In this document: piece after piece, positions 1 through 11,200 of the stretch
Position numbering within the stretch: position 1 is the stretch's first letter
Layout: each line of letters opens with the position of its first letter
Assembly (NCBI RefSeq): GCF_001945365.1
Contig: NZ_MSTQ01000009.1
Location: 124,001 to 188,000 of the forward strand
Direction: 5' to 3'
Origin: Pseudomonas reinekei
Lineage (GTDB): Bacteria; Pseudomonadota; Gammaproteobacteria; Pseudomonadales; Pseudomonadaceae
DNA: 64,000 nucleotides
Translations under genes and position numbers: made by a program
The notes under the pieces: generated by a model
The model's database searches: none
Told to the model about the DNA's origin: nothing
What the model saw: only the letters and a program-made list of their open reading frames with translations

Positions 1-21
1 CCAATCAAAAAAGCTCAAAGC

Positions 22-1986
22 TCAAAGCCTGAAATGCCCCACCATCCCCTTCAACTCAACCCCCAACTGCGCCAGCTCAATACTCGACGCCGCATTCCCC
101 TGCATCGCCAACGAAGACTGATCAGCGCTGGCACGAATACTCGTGACACTGCGATTGATCTCCTCAGCCACCGAACTTTGCTCCTCGGCTGCCGCCGCAA
201 TCTGCTGGTTCATCTGCTGAATCAACGAAACCGCCGCCGCAATACTCCCCAGCGCGCTCTCGGTTTGCAGCGCATCACTGACCGCCAGCTTCACCAGTTC
301 GCCACTGTTCTGAATCTGCTGCACCGACGACTGCGCCGCCGCGCGCAAGGCGCTGACCAGACGTTCGATCTCCTCGGTCGATTGCTGCGTGCGCTTGGCC
401 AAGGCGCGCACCTCGTCGGCCACCACCGCGAAGCCCCTGCCCTGCTCGCCGGCACGTGCCGCTTCAATGGCCGCATTGAGCGCCAGCAAATTGGTCTGCT
501 CTGCCACACTCTTGATAACACCCAGCACCGTGCCGATGTTCTGGATTTCCGCACTCAGGCTTTCGATGCTTGAACTGGCCGAATGGGCGGAATCGGCCAA
601 TTGCTCAATCCTCGCCATGCTTTTGCGCACCACGTGCTGGCCGCTTTCAACCTTGCCGTCTGCCGTTTGCGCAGCCTGGGCGGCCTCCTCCGCATTACGT
701 GCGACATCGTGAACGGTGGCGGTCATCTGGTTCATCGCCGTGGCGACTTGCTCGGTTTCTTCCTTCTGACTGCTGACTTCAAGATTGGTCTGCTCAGTCA
801 CGGCCGACAGCGATTGAGCCGACGTTGCCAATTGCTCGATGCCTGCCTGCAAACCGCTGACGATCTGGCTCAGACCCGCGCCCATTTGCTGCATGGCCTG
901 CATCAATTGACCAATCTCGTCCCGACGGGTGACTTCGACAGTCCCGCTCAAATCCCCCGAAGCGATCTGCTGCGCCACACGGATGACACGGCGCAGTGGC
1001 CCCACGATCAACCGGGTAATCACCCAGGCGGCGATCAACCCCACCAACAACGCCAGCGCCGAGGAGCCAATGATCAGCAGCGAATTCTTTTTCAGCTCGG
1101 TCTGCATCGATTGGTCTTCGGCGACATACGCCTGGTCCACCCGCTCCACCACTTGGCCGGCGCGTTGATGCAGTTGTTGGTAAACGGTTTTTTCCTGCTC
1201 CAGCAAACCGGTGTACTCGGCGAGCTTGTCGTTAAAGCTGGCGATATGTCCGCTCACTTCATTGAGAACCGTTTGATAACCCTCATCCTTGACCGTGGTT
1301 TTCAATGCTTCGGCTTGGGTCAATGCCTGACTGGCCTGCTCGATCTTGCCCTGCCCTGCGCCGTCGTCTCCCTTGCGGCTCTGGTCCAGGCGCACGCGCG
1401 CTTCATTCATGGCTTGCAGCATCAGGCGCGAAACCTGGCTGACCTGATTGGCTTGTTCGATAAACTGCGCACCGTCCTTGCCTTCGGAATCCTTCAGGGT
1501 ATAGGCGCCGTCATCGGCGAGCCCCGCCTGCAACACGTCGAGATTATTGGCAACGCTGGACACCGACCAACTGGCCATTTCCAATGCCAGGTCCTTGGCC
1601 TGACTGAGTGAGACAAACTCATCAAACGCCTTGCGGTATGCCGCAAGGGATTGCTCGACATCAGTCATCACCGGCACATTCGCTGCAGACCCAACCTTGA
1701 GCCGGTTCGCCAGCGCAATCAGACCGTCCACCCCTTCACGCAGGGCGTCGGCGGTTTTCGGGTTGCCGCGCAACGCATACTCCTGCTCCAGCAGCCGCAC
1801 GTTGAGCAAACCGCTGTTGAGCGACGACATCTGCTTGAGTCCGTCGAAGCGCTGACTGATGGTTTGCAGGGACCATACGCCGATGGCCGCCACCACGGCG
1901 GTCAACAGCAGCACGAGCACAAACCCGACACCCAGTTTTTTTGCCATACCGAGGTTGGCAAAACGTCCTTGCACGGCCGAAATCAT
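22..1986 (-). CDS. Methyl-accepting chemotaxis protein with probable helical bimodular (HBM) sensor
   Basis: Transmembrane chemoreceptor that passes a periplasmic ligand signal to CheA/CheW. A short cytoplasmic N-terminus is followed by TM1 (about residues 18-38), a long all-helical periplasmic region of about 260 residues, TM2 (about 305-325), a HAMP domain, and a cytoplasmic signalling domain whose conserved tip reads [20 protein letters not shown]. The large helical sensor with no PAS or Cache features resembles the HBM class (McpS type), known for sensing TCA-cycle acids; this ligand class is inferred. An in-frame ATG seven codons upstream (2007) is possible. I prefer 1986 because an AGGGGGA Shine-Dalgarno-like run lies 9 nt before it. 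No chemotaxis partner genes are adjacent, so this is an orphan receptor gene. Confidence 0.9.
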   Translation of the reverse strand: MISAVQGRFANLGMAKKLGVGFVLVLLLTAVVAAIGVWSLQTISQRFDGLKQMSSLNSGLLNVRLLEQEYALRGNPKTADALREGVDGLIALANRLKVGSAANVPVMTDVEQSLAAYRKAFDEFVSLSQAKDLALEMASWSVSSVANNLDVLQAGLADDGAYTLKDSEGKDGAQFIEQANQVSQVSRLMLQAMNEARVRLDQSRKGDDGAGQGKIEQASQALTQAEALKTTVKDEGYQTVLNEVSGHIASFNDKLAEYTGLLEQEKTVYQQLHQRAGQVVERVDQAYVAEDQSMQTELKKNSLLIIGSSALALLVGLIAAWVITRLIVGPLRRVIRVAQQIASGDLSGTVEVTRRDEIGQLMQAMQQMGAGLSQIVSGLQAGIEQLATSAQSLSAVTEQTNLEVSSQKEETEQVATAMNQMTATVHDVARNAEEAAQAAQTADGKVESGQHVVRKSMARIEQLADSAHSASSSIESLSAEIQNIGTVLGVIKSVAEQTNLLALNAAIEAARAGEQGRGFAVVADEVRALAKRTQQSTEEIERLVSALRAAAQSSVQQIQNSGELVKLAVSDALQTESALGSIAAAVSLIQQMNQQIAAAAEEQSSVAEEINRSVTSIRASADQSSLAMQGNAASSIELAQLGVELKGMVGHFRL

Positions 1987-2095
1987 TGCGCGTAGTCCCC
2001 CTGCCATAGTCTATGGATGCAGATTCGCAACGGGCTTCTACCAACACAAGTCTCTGGCGTCGGAATAATGGCAAAAAGCTACGCCCACGTCGTTT

Positions 2096-3472
2096 TCAGA
2101 ACGCTTGATGTCGATTCGGGGCGGTGGCCTGAAAAAATGCCCTGGCTCGCGGATCGCAGGCACAAGCCACATTGATTCGCTGCCAATCAGCGGCCTCGCC
2201 AACGGGGCTGAAGGCTGTCGCGCAAGACAACACGACACCATGACGTTGCGCCCGGGCTTGCATCTGCGCGCAGTCCATCCATCGTGAACGCGCCCAGATG
2301 AACAGGCCGGCAGTGGGCTTGCCGAACACCTCCCACTCGGCATCTTCCAGCAACTGCAAAGCCGCCTGCCTGTCAGTGTTCAAACGCTGCCTCTGACGCT
2401 TCAGCAATTTGCGATAGGCGCCATTAGCCAGCAGGCAGGCCAGCACCGACTCACAAAATCGTGACGCGCCCATGCTGCTGATCATCTTGACTTCAGCCAA
2501 CCGCGCAATCACGTCGGCACTGGCCACCACAAAGCCGACTCGCAAGGAACTGCTGAGGGTTTTCGAGTAACTGCCGACGTAGATCACACGGTCATCCAAG
2601 GCAGCGAGACGCGTTCCGGTGCCGCTGTGGAGATCGGCGTAGACATCGTCCTCAATCAGCAGCACTCCGTGTTTTCTTGTCAGTTGCAACACCCGTTGCG
2701 CCACCACCGGGACCAGGCTGCCGCCCGTAGGGTTGTGATGGAAGCTGTTGATGAACAGCCCTTTCGGGCGGTGCTCCAGCAGCAGTTGTTCCAGAACGGC
2801 GACGTCTGGCCCATGGGGGGTTCGTGGCACCTCGAACATGCTGATTGCGTGCAACCTCAGCAGGTCGAACAACATGGGATAGCCCGGGCTCTCGACCACC
2901 ACGCAATCCCCCGGTTTGAACAGCGTCCGCACGATCAGGTCCAACCCTTGACTGGCGCCGGCGGTGGTCATGATTCGATTGGCTTCTACGTTGATGGCCA
3001 GCGGTTTCAGGCGCTTGAGGATTTGCTCGCGCAGGGCGGGCAACCCCAAGGGCGTGCTGTAGTTGAACAGGCCGGCCATGTCGGTGCGGCTGACCTGACG
3101 GATCGCGTAACTCAAATCGTCCGACTCGCGCCAACTTTCGGGCAGCCCACCGCAGCCCAGTTGCAATTCAGACGAAGGTCCCGGCTGTGTGCCTTGAAAC
3201 CACAAGTCATCCTGGCGATCCCGGGCATCGGGCGTCGGAGCCGCCACGACGAAAACGGCGCCCTGTCGAGATTCCAGCACACCTTGCACCACCAGGCGCT
3301 CACACGCCTCGACGACACAGGACTGACTGAGCAGATTGATTCGTGCGATCTGCCGCACTGGAGGCAAACGCGCACCCGGCGCCAAGTTGTTGCAATGCAG
3401 CCAACAGACCAGTGCGTCGACGATCTGCTGTACGACCGGCACCAATGCCTGTCGATCTATTCTCAATTCCAT
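2096..3472 (-). CDS. MocR-type regulator: GntR-like winged helix fused to aminotransferase-like domain
   Basis: The N-terminal ~75 residues form a GntR-type winged helix (ALVPVVQQIVDALV and LPPVRQIARINLLSQ). The remainder is a fold-type I aminotransferase domain. It keeps the HNPTGG motif and the PLP-binding lysine in SYSKTLSSSLRVGF, so PLP binding is expected. Proteins of this architecture act as PLP-dependent transcription factors, for example on GABA, taurine or vitamin B6 genes, usually on a divergent neighbour. Here the nearest genes (a chemoreceptor and an SDR) face the same way, so the target is not evident. A TTG two codons upstream is better spaced from AGGAG, but I use the ATG at 3472. 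Confidence 0.88.
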   Translation of the reverse strand: MELRIDRQALVPVVQQIVDALVCWLHCNNLAPGARLPPVRQIARINLLSQSCVVEACERLVVQGVLESRQGAVFVVAAPTPDARDRQDDLWFQGTQPGPSSELQLGCGGLPESWRESDDLSYAIRQVSRTDMAGLFNYSTPLGLPALREQILKRLKPLAINVEANRIMTTAGASQGLDLIVRTLFKPGDCVVVESPGYPMLFDLLRLHAISMFEVPRTPHGPDVAVLEQLLLEHRPKGLFINSFHHNPTGGSLVPVVAQRVLQLTRKHGVLLIEDDVYADLHSGTGTRLAALDDRVIYVGSYSKTLSSSLRVGFVVASADVIARLAEVKMISSMGASRFCESVLACLLANGAYRKLLKRQRQRLNTDRQAALQLLEDAEWEVFGKPTAGLFIWARSRWMDCAQMQARAQRHGVVLSCATAFSPVGEAADWQRINVACACDPRARAFFQATAPNRHQAF

Positions 3473-3655
3473 GAGCAAGAAAACTCCTGTGGGTTCTGCC
3501 GGAAACAGTTAATCACAGGAGCGTTCGACGGGATGTGCGACAACGCCGTCAAAACCAGCGGTTTTAACCATTTGAAACACACTGCCAGGACATTCAAGTC
3601 ATGCGCAAAATACAGGAGCGAGCCGGCAGGTTCCGGGGTGTCCAGAAGTATCTTT

Positions 3656-4417
3656 TCAGAACGCCGTGACCCCACCATCCACCGCCAGTGAATGCCCGGT
3701 GGTGAACGCAGCACCATCGCTGCACAAGTACAGCACCGCGCTGGCGATTTCCTCCACCTTGCCAATGCGACCCACCGGATGCATGGCGTTGGCGAACTCG
3801 CCTTTCTTCGGGTCGGCTTCGTAAGCGCGGCGGAACATGTCGGTGTCGATCACCGCCGGGCATACCGCATTGACGCGGATTTTTTTCTTGGCGTATTCGA
3901 TGGCAGCGGACTTGGTCAGGCCGATCACCGCGTGCTTGGACGCGGCGTAGATGCTCATCTTTGGCGCGGCGCCAAGGCCCGCCACCGAAGCTGTGTTAAC
4001 GATTGCGCCGCCGCCCTGGGCCAGCAGCAACGGCAACTGATACTTCATGCACAGCCACACGCCTTTGACGTTGACGCCCATGATCGCGTCGAACTCGTCG
4101 ACCGTGCCTTCGGCCAGTTTGCCCTTTTCGATCTCGATGCCGGCATTGTTGAAGGCATAGTCGAGACGGCCGTAGGTATTGACCACTTCATCCATCAGAT
4201 TTTTTACTTCGCTTTCTACGGTGACATTGCACCGCACGAAGGTCGCTTCGCCGCCCGCCGTGCGAATCAGCGCCACCGTCCCCTCGCCACCCGCCGTGTC
4301 CATGTCGGCGACGACCACCTTCAAGCCCTCGGCGGCGAACGCCTGGGCGGTCGCACGGCCTATACCATTGGCGGCGCCCGTCACTACGGCTACCTGGCCG
4401 GAAAACGTCATGCTCAT
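3656..4417 (-). CDS. SDR family NAD(P)-dependent oxidoreductase
   Basis: Classical short-chain dehydrogenase/reductase of 253 residues, the usual size. It has the Rossmann glycine motif TGAANGIG (about 14-21), an acidic residue after beta-2 (VVADMD) that favours NAD(H), NNAG (about 88-91), the catalytic serine in NTASVAG and the YAASK catalytic pair. The C-terminal SDGAAFTTGHSLAVDGG is typical of the 3-oxoacyl-ACP reductase/glucose dehydrogenase-like group. Substrate cannot be deduced. The start is supported by GAGG eight bases upstream; a second Met lies two codons in. It is transcribed away from the MDR oxidoreductase gene to its right. Confidence 0.92.
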   Translation of the reverse strand: MSMTFSGQVAVVTGAANGIGRATAQAFAAEGLKVVVADMDTAGGEGTVALIRTAGGEATFVRCNVTVESEVKNLMDEVVNTYGRLDYAFNNAGIEIEKGKLAEGTVDEFDAIMGVNVKGVWLCMKYQLPLLLAQGGGAIVNTASVAGLGAAPKMSIYAASKHAVIGLTKSAAIEYAKKKIRVNAVCPAVIDTDMFRRAYEADPKKGEFANAMHPVGRIGKVEEIASAVLYLCSDGAAFTTGHSLAVDGGVTAF

Positions 4418-4651
4418 TGTTATGTCCTCGAAGAGATGCTTGCGGGGGTCGCGTTTCCCAGTCTAGCCACAGCGGCCCCTGCCGAGGCAGCACTATCAGG
4501 TGGCCGGTTGGCTGCCCATGAGTTGCAGTGATGGAACTGCCGTACCAACTATCACCGTTCTGGATAAACCTGCATTCGCCGCATCAGCCAAACTTGCGGC
4601 ATCGCCCATGAAGGGCTATCAACAAGACTTCATTCATCTTGAGTGCCTGTC

Positions 4652-5656
4652 ATGACCTCCCAGACCAATCGCCAGTTCCTGCTCGCCAAACGCCCAGTGG
4701 GCGCAGCCACCCGCGAGACGTTCACCTATCAGCAAGTACCGGTCGGCGAGCCAGCGGCAGGTGAGATTCTGGTCAAAAACGAATACCTGTCCCTGGACCC
4801 GGCCATGCGCGGCTGGATGAACGAAGGCAAGTCTTACATTCCGCCGGTGGGGCTTGGTGAAGTGATGCGCGCCTTGGGCGTCGGCCAGGTCGTTGCTTCG
4901 AACAATCCGCAGTTCGCCGTCGGCGACTACGTCAATGGTGCCTTGGGCGTGCAGGACTATTTCCTCGGTGAGCCGCGAGGTTTCTACAAGGTCGATCCGA
5001 AACTGGCGCCACTACCGCGTTATTTGTCCGCGTTGGGCATGACCGGCATGACCGCGTATTTCGCCTTGCTCGATGTCGGCGCACCGAAGGCCGGTGACAC
5101 GGTGGTGCTGTCGGGTGCGGCCGGCGCGGTGGGCAGCATTGCCGGGCAAATCGCCAAGATCAAAGGTTGTCGTGTTGTCGGGATCGCTGGCGGCGCGGAC
5201 AAGTGCAAGTTCCTGACCGAGGAATTGGGCTTCGACGGCGCTATCGACTACAAGAGCGAAGACGTCCTCGCCGGCCTCAAGCGCGAATGCCCGAAAGGCG
5301 TCGACGTGTATTTCGATAACGTCGGCGGCGATATTCTCGACGCGGTGTTGAGCCGTCTGAATATGAAGGCACGGGTGGTGATCTGCGGCGCCATCAGCCA
5401 GTACAACAACAAGGAAGCGGTCAAGGGCCCGGCCAACTACCTGTCGTTGCTGGTCAACCGCGCACGAATGGAAGGCTTTGTGGTGATGGACTACGCCGCA
5501 CAGTACGCCAGTGCCGCGCAGGAAATGGCCGGCTGGATGGCCAAGGGGCAACTCAAGAGCAAGGAAGACATCGTGGAAGGACTGGAGACCTTCCCGGAGA
5601 CGCTGATGAAATTGTTCAGCGGGGAGAATTTCGGCAAGTTGGTGCTGAATGTTTAA
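4652..5656 (+). CDS. NADP-dependent MDR oxidoreductase, zinc-independent (CurA/leukotriene B4 dehydrogenase-like)
   Basis: Medium-chain dehydrogenase/reductase without the structural or catalytic zinc cysteines. It belongs to the group of double-bond reductases including E. coli CurA: the N-terminus has FLLAKRPVG, then LSLDPAMRGWM, the nucleotide-binding motif SGAAGAVGSIAGQIAK (about 150-165) and the family motif VDVYFDNVGGDILD. It probably reduces an enone or alkenal with NADPH; the real substrate is unknown. An in-frame GTG lies three codons upstream (4643); I chose the ATG. It is a single gene followed by a REP palindrome and the convergent pyrF. Confidence 0.92.
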   Translation: MTSQTNRQFLLAKRPVGAATRETFTYQQVPVGEPAAGEILVKNEYLSLDPAMRGWMNEGKSYIPPVGLGEVMRALGVGQVVASNNPQFAVGDYVNGALGVQDYFLGEPRGFYKVDPKLAPLPRYLSALGMTGMTAYFALLDVGAPKAGDTVVLSGAAGAVGSIAGQIAKIKGCRVVGIAGGADKCKFLTEELGFDGAIDYKSEDVLAGLKRECPKGVDVYFDNVGGDILDAVLSRLNMKARVVICGAISQYNNKEAVKGPANYLSLLVNRARMEGFVVMDYAAQYASAAQEMAGWMAKGQLKSKEDIVEGLETFPETLMKLFSGENFGKLVLNV

Positions 5657-5685
5657 TCCGAAATCTGACCCCACCCGGAAACCCA

Positions 5686-5715
5686 CTGTGGGAGCGAGCC
5701 TGCTCGCTCCCACAG
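5686..5715. repeat. REP palindrome between convergent genes
   Basis: Palindrome with 13-bp arms (CTGTGGGAGCGAG / CTCGCTCCCACAG) and a 4-nt centre. It sits between the 3' ends of the MDR oxidoreductase gene and pyrF. This is the typical fluorescent-Pseudomonas REP sequence and may act as a bidirectional terminator or mRNA 3'-end stabiliser. Confidence 0.85.
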
Positions 5716-5727
5716 GTTTAGCGGTGT

Positions 5728-6426
5728 TTACGCCAGTTCGGCGACCACCGAAGCCAACGCTTGTGCCGGATCAGCCGCCTGGCTGATCGGACGACCGATC
5801 ACCAGGTAGTCGGAACCGGCATCCAGCGCCTGACGCGGGGTCAGGATGCGGCGCTGATCGTCCTGGGCGCTGCCCGCCGGACGAATCCCCGGGGTCACCA
5901 GTTGCAGCGACGGATGTGCCGACTTCAGGGCCTGGGCTTCCAGGGCCGAACAAACCAGACCATCCATCCCGGCTTTTTCCGCCAATGCGGCCAGGCGCAG
6001 TACTTGCTCTTGCGGTTCGATGTCCAGGCCGATGCCCGCCAGATCCTCACGCTCCATGCTGGTCAACACGGTCACCCCGATCAGCAGAGGCTGCGGGCCG
6101 CTGCGCTTGTCCAGCACTTCACGGCAGGCCGCCATCATGCGCAGGCCACCGGAACAATGAACGTTGACCATCCACACGCCCATTTCCGCTGCCGCTTTCA
6201 CTGCCATGGCGGTGGTGTTTGGAATGTCGTGGAACTTGAGGTCCAGGAACACTTCGAAACCCTTGTCACGCAGGGTGCCGACGATTTCCGAGGCGCAACT
6301 GGTGAAGAGTTCTTTACCGACTTTGACCCGGCACAGTTTCGGGTCCAACTGATCGGCCAGCTTCAGTGCGGCGTCACGGGTAGGGAAATCCAGGGCGACG
6401 ATGATAGGAGTCTGGCAGGCGGACAT
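5728..6426 (-). CDS. pyrF: Orotidine 5'-phosphate decarboxylase
   Basis: Last step of de novo UMP synthesis: decarboxylates OMP to UMP in the cytosol. The 232-residue product has the expected length when started at the ATG at 6426 ([15 protein letters not shown]); a longer frame upstream has no support. It carries the N-terminal DF motif, the catalytic Lys/Asp motif in [11 protein letters not shown], and the C-terminal phosphate-binding region ending in [11 protein letters not shown]. No other pyrimidine genes are adjacent, as is normal in pseudomonads. Confidence 0.97.
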   Translation of the reverse strand: MSACQTPIIVALDFPTRDAALKLADQLDPKLCRVKVGKELFTSCASEIVGTLRDKGFEVFLDLKFHDIPNTTAMAVKAAAEMGVWMVNVHCSGGLRMMAACREVLDKRSGPQPLLIGVTVLTSMEREDLAGIGLDIEPQEQVLRLAALAEKAGMDGLVCSALEAQALKSAHPSLQLVTPGIRPAGSAQDDQRRILTPRQALDAGSDYLVIGRPISQAADPAQALASVVAELA

Positions 6427-6767
6427 GAATGGGCTCTCAGGCAAGTCGAAATCGGCGCGCATTGTAGCGGAACCAGCGCCGCTGCGGGACCCGATGATCG
6501 GTAAATCGTCGATGGCGCTCAGGCAAGACTAGCCTTTGCCACCATTGTGTCGAGTTCGGTACACACGCGACATGCCCGTACTTACTCTCGAAGACCATCG
6601 CGAGCAGTTGATTATTCGAGTGATCGACCAGGGCCTGGGCATCGCGGCGATCCACCGTGGGAGAGAGCCTGCTCGCGATTGCGGTATATCAGCCAACATT
6701 GATGTCGACTGACACGCCCTCATCGCGAGCTGGCTCGCTCTCACATGGACCGGGGTCATCCGAAGAC
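6427..6767. other. Gene-poor interval: pyrF promoter side, small ORF and REP pair
   Basis: 341 bp between two minus-strand genes. The left part must hold the pyrF promoter. A 46-codon plus-strand ORF (6572-6712, beginning MPVLTLEDHREQLIIRV) runs into the REP pair at 6657-6744; I cannot tell whether it is a gene. No RNA gene or recognisable regulatory element is visible. Confidence 0.5.
6657..6744. repeat. Inverted REP pair (REPIN-like)
   Basis: Two REP-like palindromes in opposite orientation (GTGGGAGAGAGCCTGCTCGC and GCGAGCTGGCTCGCTCTCAC) separated by about 45 bp. This is the usual doublet arrangement of REPINs. Sits downstream of the KASIII gene. Confidence 0.8.
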
Positions 6768-7889
6768 TCAGCGCTTGCGCAGAATCACGCTACCGATCGA
6801 GTAACCGGCGCCGAACGAGCTGAGTACCGCCAGGGAACCGGCCGGCAGATCGTCCTGGTTCTTGTGGAACGAAATGACCGAACCGGCGGAACTGGTGTTG
6901 GCGTAGGTGTCGAGAATCACCGGCGCTTCCTGTTCGGTGGCGTCGCGACCGAGCAGTTTCTTCACGATCAGATGGTTCATGCTGAGGTTGGCCTGGTGCA
7001 GCCAGAAGCGCTTCACGTCGCTGACGTTGAGCTGGTTTTCTTCCAGGTGCTCGCCGATCAGTTCGGCCACCATCGGGCACACTTCCTTGAACACCTTGCG
7101 ACCTTCCTGGACAAACAGTTTGTCCCTGGCCCCAATGCCCTCTTCCGCGGCGCGGTTGAGAAAGCCGAAGTTGTTGCGGATGTTGTTGGAGAACTTGGTC
7201 AGCAGCTTGGTGCTGACGATGTCGAACTGGTACTCGGACGTGGCCAGGTCGGCGCGTTCGATGATCACGGCAGTGGCCGCATCACCGAAGATGAAGTGAC
7301 TGTCGCGGTCGCGGAAGTTCAAGTGGCCGGTGCAGACTTCCGGGTTGACCATCAGGATCGCCCGGGCCTGGCCCAGCTGGATGCTGTTGGCGGCGGCCTG
7401 AATGCCGAAGGTCGCCGAAGAACACGCCACGTTCATGTCGAAACCGAAACCCTGGATGCCCAGCGCTTCCTGTACTTCGATGGCGATGGCCGGGTAGGCG
7501 CGTTGCAGATTGGAACAAGCGACGATCACGCCGTCGATGTCCGCGGCGGTCTTGCCGGCGCGTTGCAAGGCTTGCTCGGCGGCGCCGATGGCCATCTGGC
7601 AGAGCACCGACCATTCGTCGTTGGAGCGTTCCGGCAGGCGTGGCGCCATGCGTTGCGGGTCGAGGATGCCTTCCTTGTCCATGACAAAGCGGCTTTTGAT
7701 GCCGGATGCTTTTTCGATGAACGCTGCGCTGGACTCGGTCAATGCTTCGATTTCGCCGCGAGCGATGGCATCGGCGTTGTCGGCGTTGAACTGCGCGACG
7801 TAGGCATTGAAAGACTGCACCAGCTCTTCGTTGGAGATGCTGTTGGCCGGGGTGTAAAGGCCGGTGCCACTGATGACGACGTTATGCAT
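6768..7889 (-). CDS. Beta-ketoacyl-ACP synthase III family protein (FabH-like)
   Basis: KASIII condensing enzyme of 373 residues. It is longer than FabH (~320), mainly because of inserts after residue 25 and around 80. The thiolase-fold triad is complete: Cys156 in VACSSATFG, His in WLHQANLSMN and Asn in YANTSSAG, followed by SSFGAGYSIGS. Its position beside hrpA recalls the P. aeruginosa KASIII homologue reported to shunt octanoyl-CoA from beta-oxidation into fatty-acid synthesis by condensation with malonyl-ACP. That function is inferred from family and synteny. The start at 7889 (MHNVVISGTGLYTP) matches the family; the frame is open 17 codons further without support. Confidence 0.9.
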   Translation of the reverse strand: MHNVVISGTGLYTPANSISNEELVQSFNAYVAQFNADNADAIARGEIEALTESSAAFIEKASGIKSRFVMDKEGILDPQRMAPRLPERSNDEWSVLCQMAIGAAEQALQRAGKTAADIDGVIVACSNLQRAYPAIAIEVQEALGIQGFGFDMNVACSSATFGIQAAANSIQLGQARAILMVNPEVCTGHLNFRDRDSHFIFGDAATAVIIERADLATSEYQFDIVSTKLLTKFSNNIRNNFGFLNRAAEEGIGARDKLFVQEGRKVFKEVCPMVAELIGEHLEENQLNVSDVKRFWLHQANLSMNHLIVKKLLGRDATEQEAPVILDTYANTSSAGSVISFHKNQDDLPAGSLAVLSSFGAGYSIGSVILRKR

Positions 7890-8108
7890 GGTCGTGTCTC
7901 TAATCTGTTCAGGCAGAAAGCATTGGCACCGTCGTACCAATACACAAAGGGTCTATTCCCATCCGGGGGACGCAAACCTGGCATCGCTTTATTCCGATCT
8001 GCCCGCAGTGGCGAAGGCTCAAAACCGCGGGGCCGGCGTTTATAGGCGCGAAGTTTGCCATAAACCTTGGGTTTTGGCCCCTATTTGCTGGATAAGACAG
8101 TACAGCAT

Positions 8109-8202
8109 CCTGTGGGATCGAGCCTGCTCGCGAAGGGGTCATCACATTCAACACCTGCATTGACTGACACACCGCTTTCGCGAGCAGGCTCCCTCCCACA
8201 GG
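8109..8202. repeat. Inverted REP pair (REPIN-like)
   Basis: CCTGTGGGATCGAGCCTGCT at the left and its inverse AGCAGGCTCCCTCCCACAGG at the right, separated by about 50 bp. Lies in the interval between the KASIII gene and the 3' end of hrpA. Confidence 0.85.
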
Positions 8203-8221
8203 TATTGTGCAAACCTCAGGT

Positions 8222-11200
8222 TCAGGGTTCGACCTGGGCCCACTGTTTGTTCAGGCGTTTGTCGGAGATGGGCACCTTGGTCCCCAACTGCTGGGCGAAC
8301 AGTGAAACCCGGTATTCCTCCAGCCACCAGCGATACAGCTCCAGCTGCGGATCGCGCTTGCCTTCCTGGGCGTGCTTGTTGGCGCGGGTCTGGTATTGGG
8401 TCCAGAGTCCGGACAACTCGCCGCTCCAGACCCGGTCCCGTTGCACCTGAGCACCGATTTTCTCGAAGCGCTGTTCGATTGCCTTGAGATAACGCGGCAA
8501 CTCCTTGAGCCATTGCATCGGCGTTTCCCGGACGAACCCCGGATACACCAGATGACTGAGCTGCTGCTTGATGTCATTAAGGGCCACGGCCTGTGCCAGA
8601 TCGATCTTGCCCTTGAAGCGCTTTTGCAGGCCATGCCAGAGCTTGAGGATTTCCAATGTCAGTTTCGCCACCCGCTCGGCGTGCTCGGTCCACGCGCCAC
8701 GCTTGCGTTCGGCCAACGACGCCAAACCGGCGCCGTCGCGAGGCAACGGGTCTTCACCCTCAAGAATGCAGCTGTCGAGACTGGCCAGCAGAATATCTTC
8801 CACCAGCGCATCGACGCGCCCCATGTCGCGGTACAGCAGGCCCAGCTCGGTCAGGCCCGGCAACTTGCCGCGCAGGAACTTCGCCGGTTCGGCCAGTTGT
8901 TGCATCAACAAACGCTGCAAGGCACGGCGATGCTGGAACTCCGCTTCGGCCGGGGTCGAGAAACGTCCTTCCTTGACCGTACCGCCCTCTTCCACCAACG
9001 CCGGATACACCGTCATCGACAGCCCGGCGATCTTCTGTTGGGTCTTCTCGGCGACCGCGGCAAACACCTTCGGCTCGACCGGCTGCTGGCTTTTCGCGGT
9101 TTGCGGCACCGCCAATGCGGCTTGGCTCGCTTCAGCGAAACGCGCGGTCAGCTCGGCCAGATCACGACCTTCACCGAGGAACTTGCCCTGGGCGTCGACG
9201 ATTTCCAGGTTCATGCGCAAATGGCTTTCGACTTGCTGCGCCGCCTCGCTCCAGGCTTCATCGCTGACCCGGGCGCCGGTCATGCGCAGCAGCTCGCGGC
9301 CCAAAGCCTGAGGCAACGAGCCCTCGGCGAAGGTCATGCGTTGCAACGCGGCTTTGACGAAGTCCGGCACCGGCACGAAGTTCTTGCGCAACGCCTTGGG
9401 CAGGTTGCGCACAAGCGCGATGCACTTGGCTTCGATGACACCCGGCACCAGCCACTCCAGGCGCTCCGGCGGCAGCATCGGCAACAGCGGCGCCGGCACG
9501 CGCAAGGTGACGCCGTCACGCGGATGATTCGGTTCAAAGTGGTAGCTGAGAGCCAACTCCAGATCGCCGATGTGCAGCGTGTCCGGGTAATGCTGCGCGG
9601 TGACTTCGCTGGCTTCGCGGGCCAGCACGTCTTCTTCGCGCATGATCAGCAGCTGCGGGTCTTTCTGGCTGTTGATCCGATACCAGCTATCGAAGGTCGC
9701 GGTCTGATGGATCTCCGCTGGCAGCCGCGCATCGTAGAAGGCGTAGAGGGTTTCTTCGTCGGCGAGGATATCGCGACGTCGGGCCTTGGCTTCCAGTTCG
9801 TCGAGCTGTTCGAGCAATTGCTTGTTGGCGCTCAGGCACTTGGCTTTGGACTGGATTTCGCCACGCACCAGTGCTTCTCGGATGAACAACTCGCGAGACA
9901 CCACCGGATCGACCGGGCCGTAATGCACCGGCCGGCGACCGACCACGATCAAGCCGAACAGGGTGATCTGCTCGAACGCCACGACCTGGCCGCGCTTCTT
10001 CTCCCAATGGGGCTCGAAGTGGTTTTTCTTGATCAGGTGTCCGGCCAGCGGTTCGATCCAGTCGGCATCGATTTTCGCCACCATCCGCGCGTAGAGCTTG
10101 GTGGTTTCCACCAGTTCGGCGGTCATCAGCCATTGCGGGCGCTTCTTGCCGATCCCCGACGACGGGTGAATCCAGAAACGCCGCTGCCGCGCGCCGAGGT
10201 AGTCGCCGTCTTCGGTTTTCTGGCCGATCTGACTGAGCAGGCCCACCAGCACCGCTTTGTGCAGTTTCGAATAGTCCGCCGGTTCTTTGTTGAGGCTCAG
10301 CTGCATGTCGCGGCAGATCAGGCTCAACTGGCGATGGGAATCGCGCCACTCGCGCAAGCGCAGGTAATTCAGGAAGTTCTTGCGGCACCAGTTTCGCAGC
10401 GGGCTGGCCGTCAGCGCCTGGCGCTGCTCTTCGAACCCGCGCCAGAGATTGACCAGCCCGGCGAAGTCCGAATCGGCATCCTTCCATTGTGCGTGGGCCT
10501 GATCCGCCGCTTGCTGACGCTCCGGCGGACGCTCGCGCGGGTCCTGGATCGACATCGCGCTGGCGACAATCAGCACTTCCTGCAAGCTGCCGAGCTTGGC
10601 CGCTTCGAGCAACATGCGGCCCATGCGCGGGTCCACCGGCAGCCGCGCCAATTGCCGACCGAGCGGGGTCAGCTGACTGTTGCGATCCACCGCAGAGAGT
10701 TCTTGCAGCAGGTTGTAGCCGTCGCTGATCGCCTTGCCATCCGGCGGCTCGATAAACGGGAACGCGGTGACTTCGCCTAGGCGCAAATGCAACATCTGCA
10801 AAATAACGGCGGCGAGGTTGGTCCGCAGAATTTCCGGATCGGTAAATTCCGGGCGCCCGAGGAAATCTTCTTCACTGTAGAGGCGCACGCAGATGCCCGG
10901 CTCGACCCGCCCGCAACGACCTTTACGCTGGTTGGCACTGGCCTGGGAAATCGCTTCGATGGGTAGGCGCTGAACCTTGGCGCGATAGCTGTAGCGACTG
11001 ATGCGCGCGGTACCGCTGTCGATCACGTAGCGGATACCCGGCACGGTCAGCGAGGTTTCCGCGACGTTGGTTGCCAGCACCACACGGCGGCCAGGGTGCG
11101 ACTGGAAAATCCGCTGCTGTTCAGCCGGCGACAGCCGCGCGTACAGCGGCAGAATTTCGGTGTGTTTGAGTTGGGCCTTGCGCAGCATGTCCGCAGCGTC

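Noticed and set aside
2096..4417. MocR regulator and SDR as one regulated pair
   Set aside because: They point the same way with 180 bp between them, and no divergent promoter or dyad was found.
8372..10780. Long plus-strand open frame (about 800 codons) opposite hrpA
   Set aside because: It is the antisense of a recognised helicase gene in GC-rich DNA, is rich in Gln, His and Arg, and shows no domain. Similar shadows lie opposite most long genes here.
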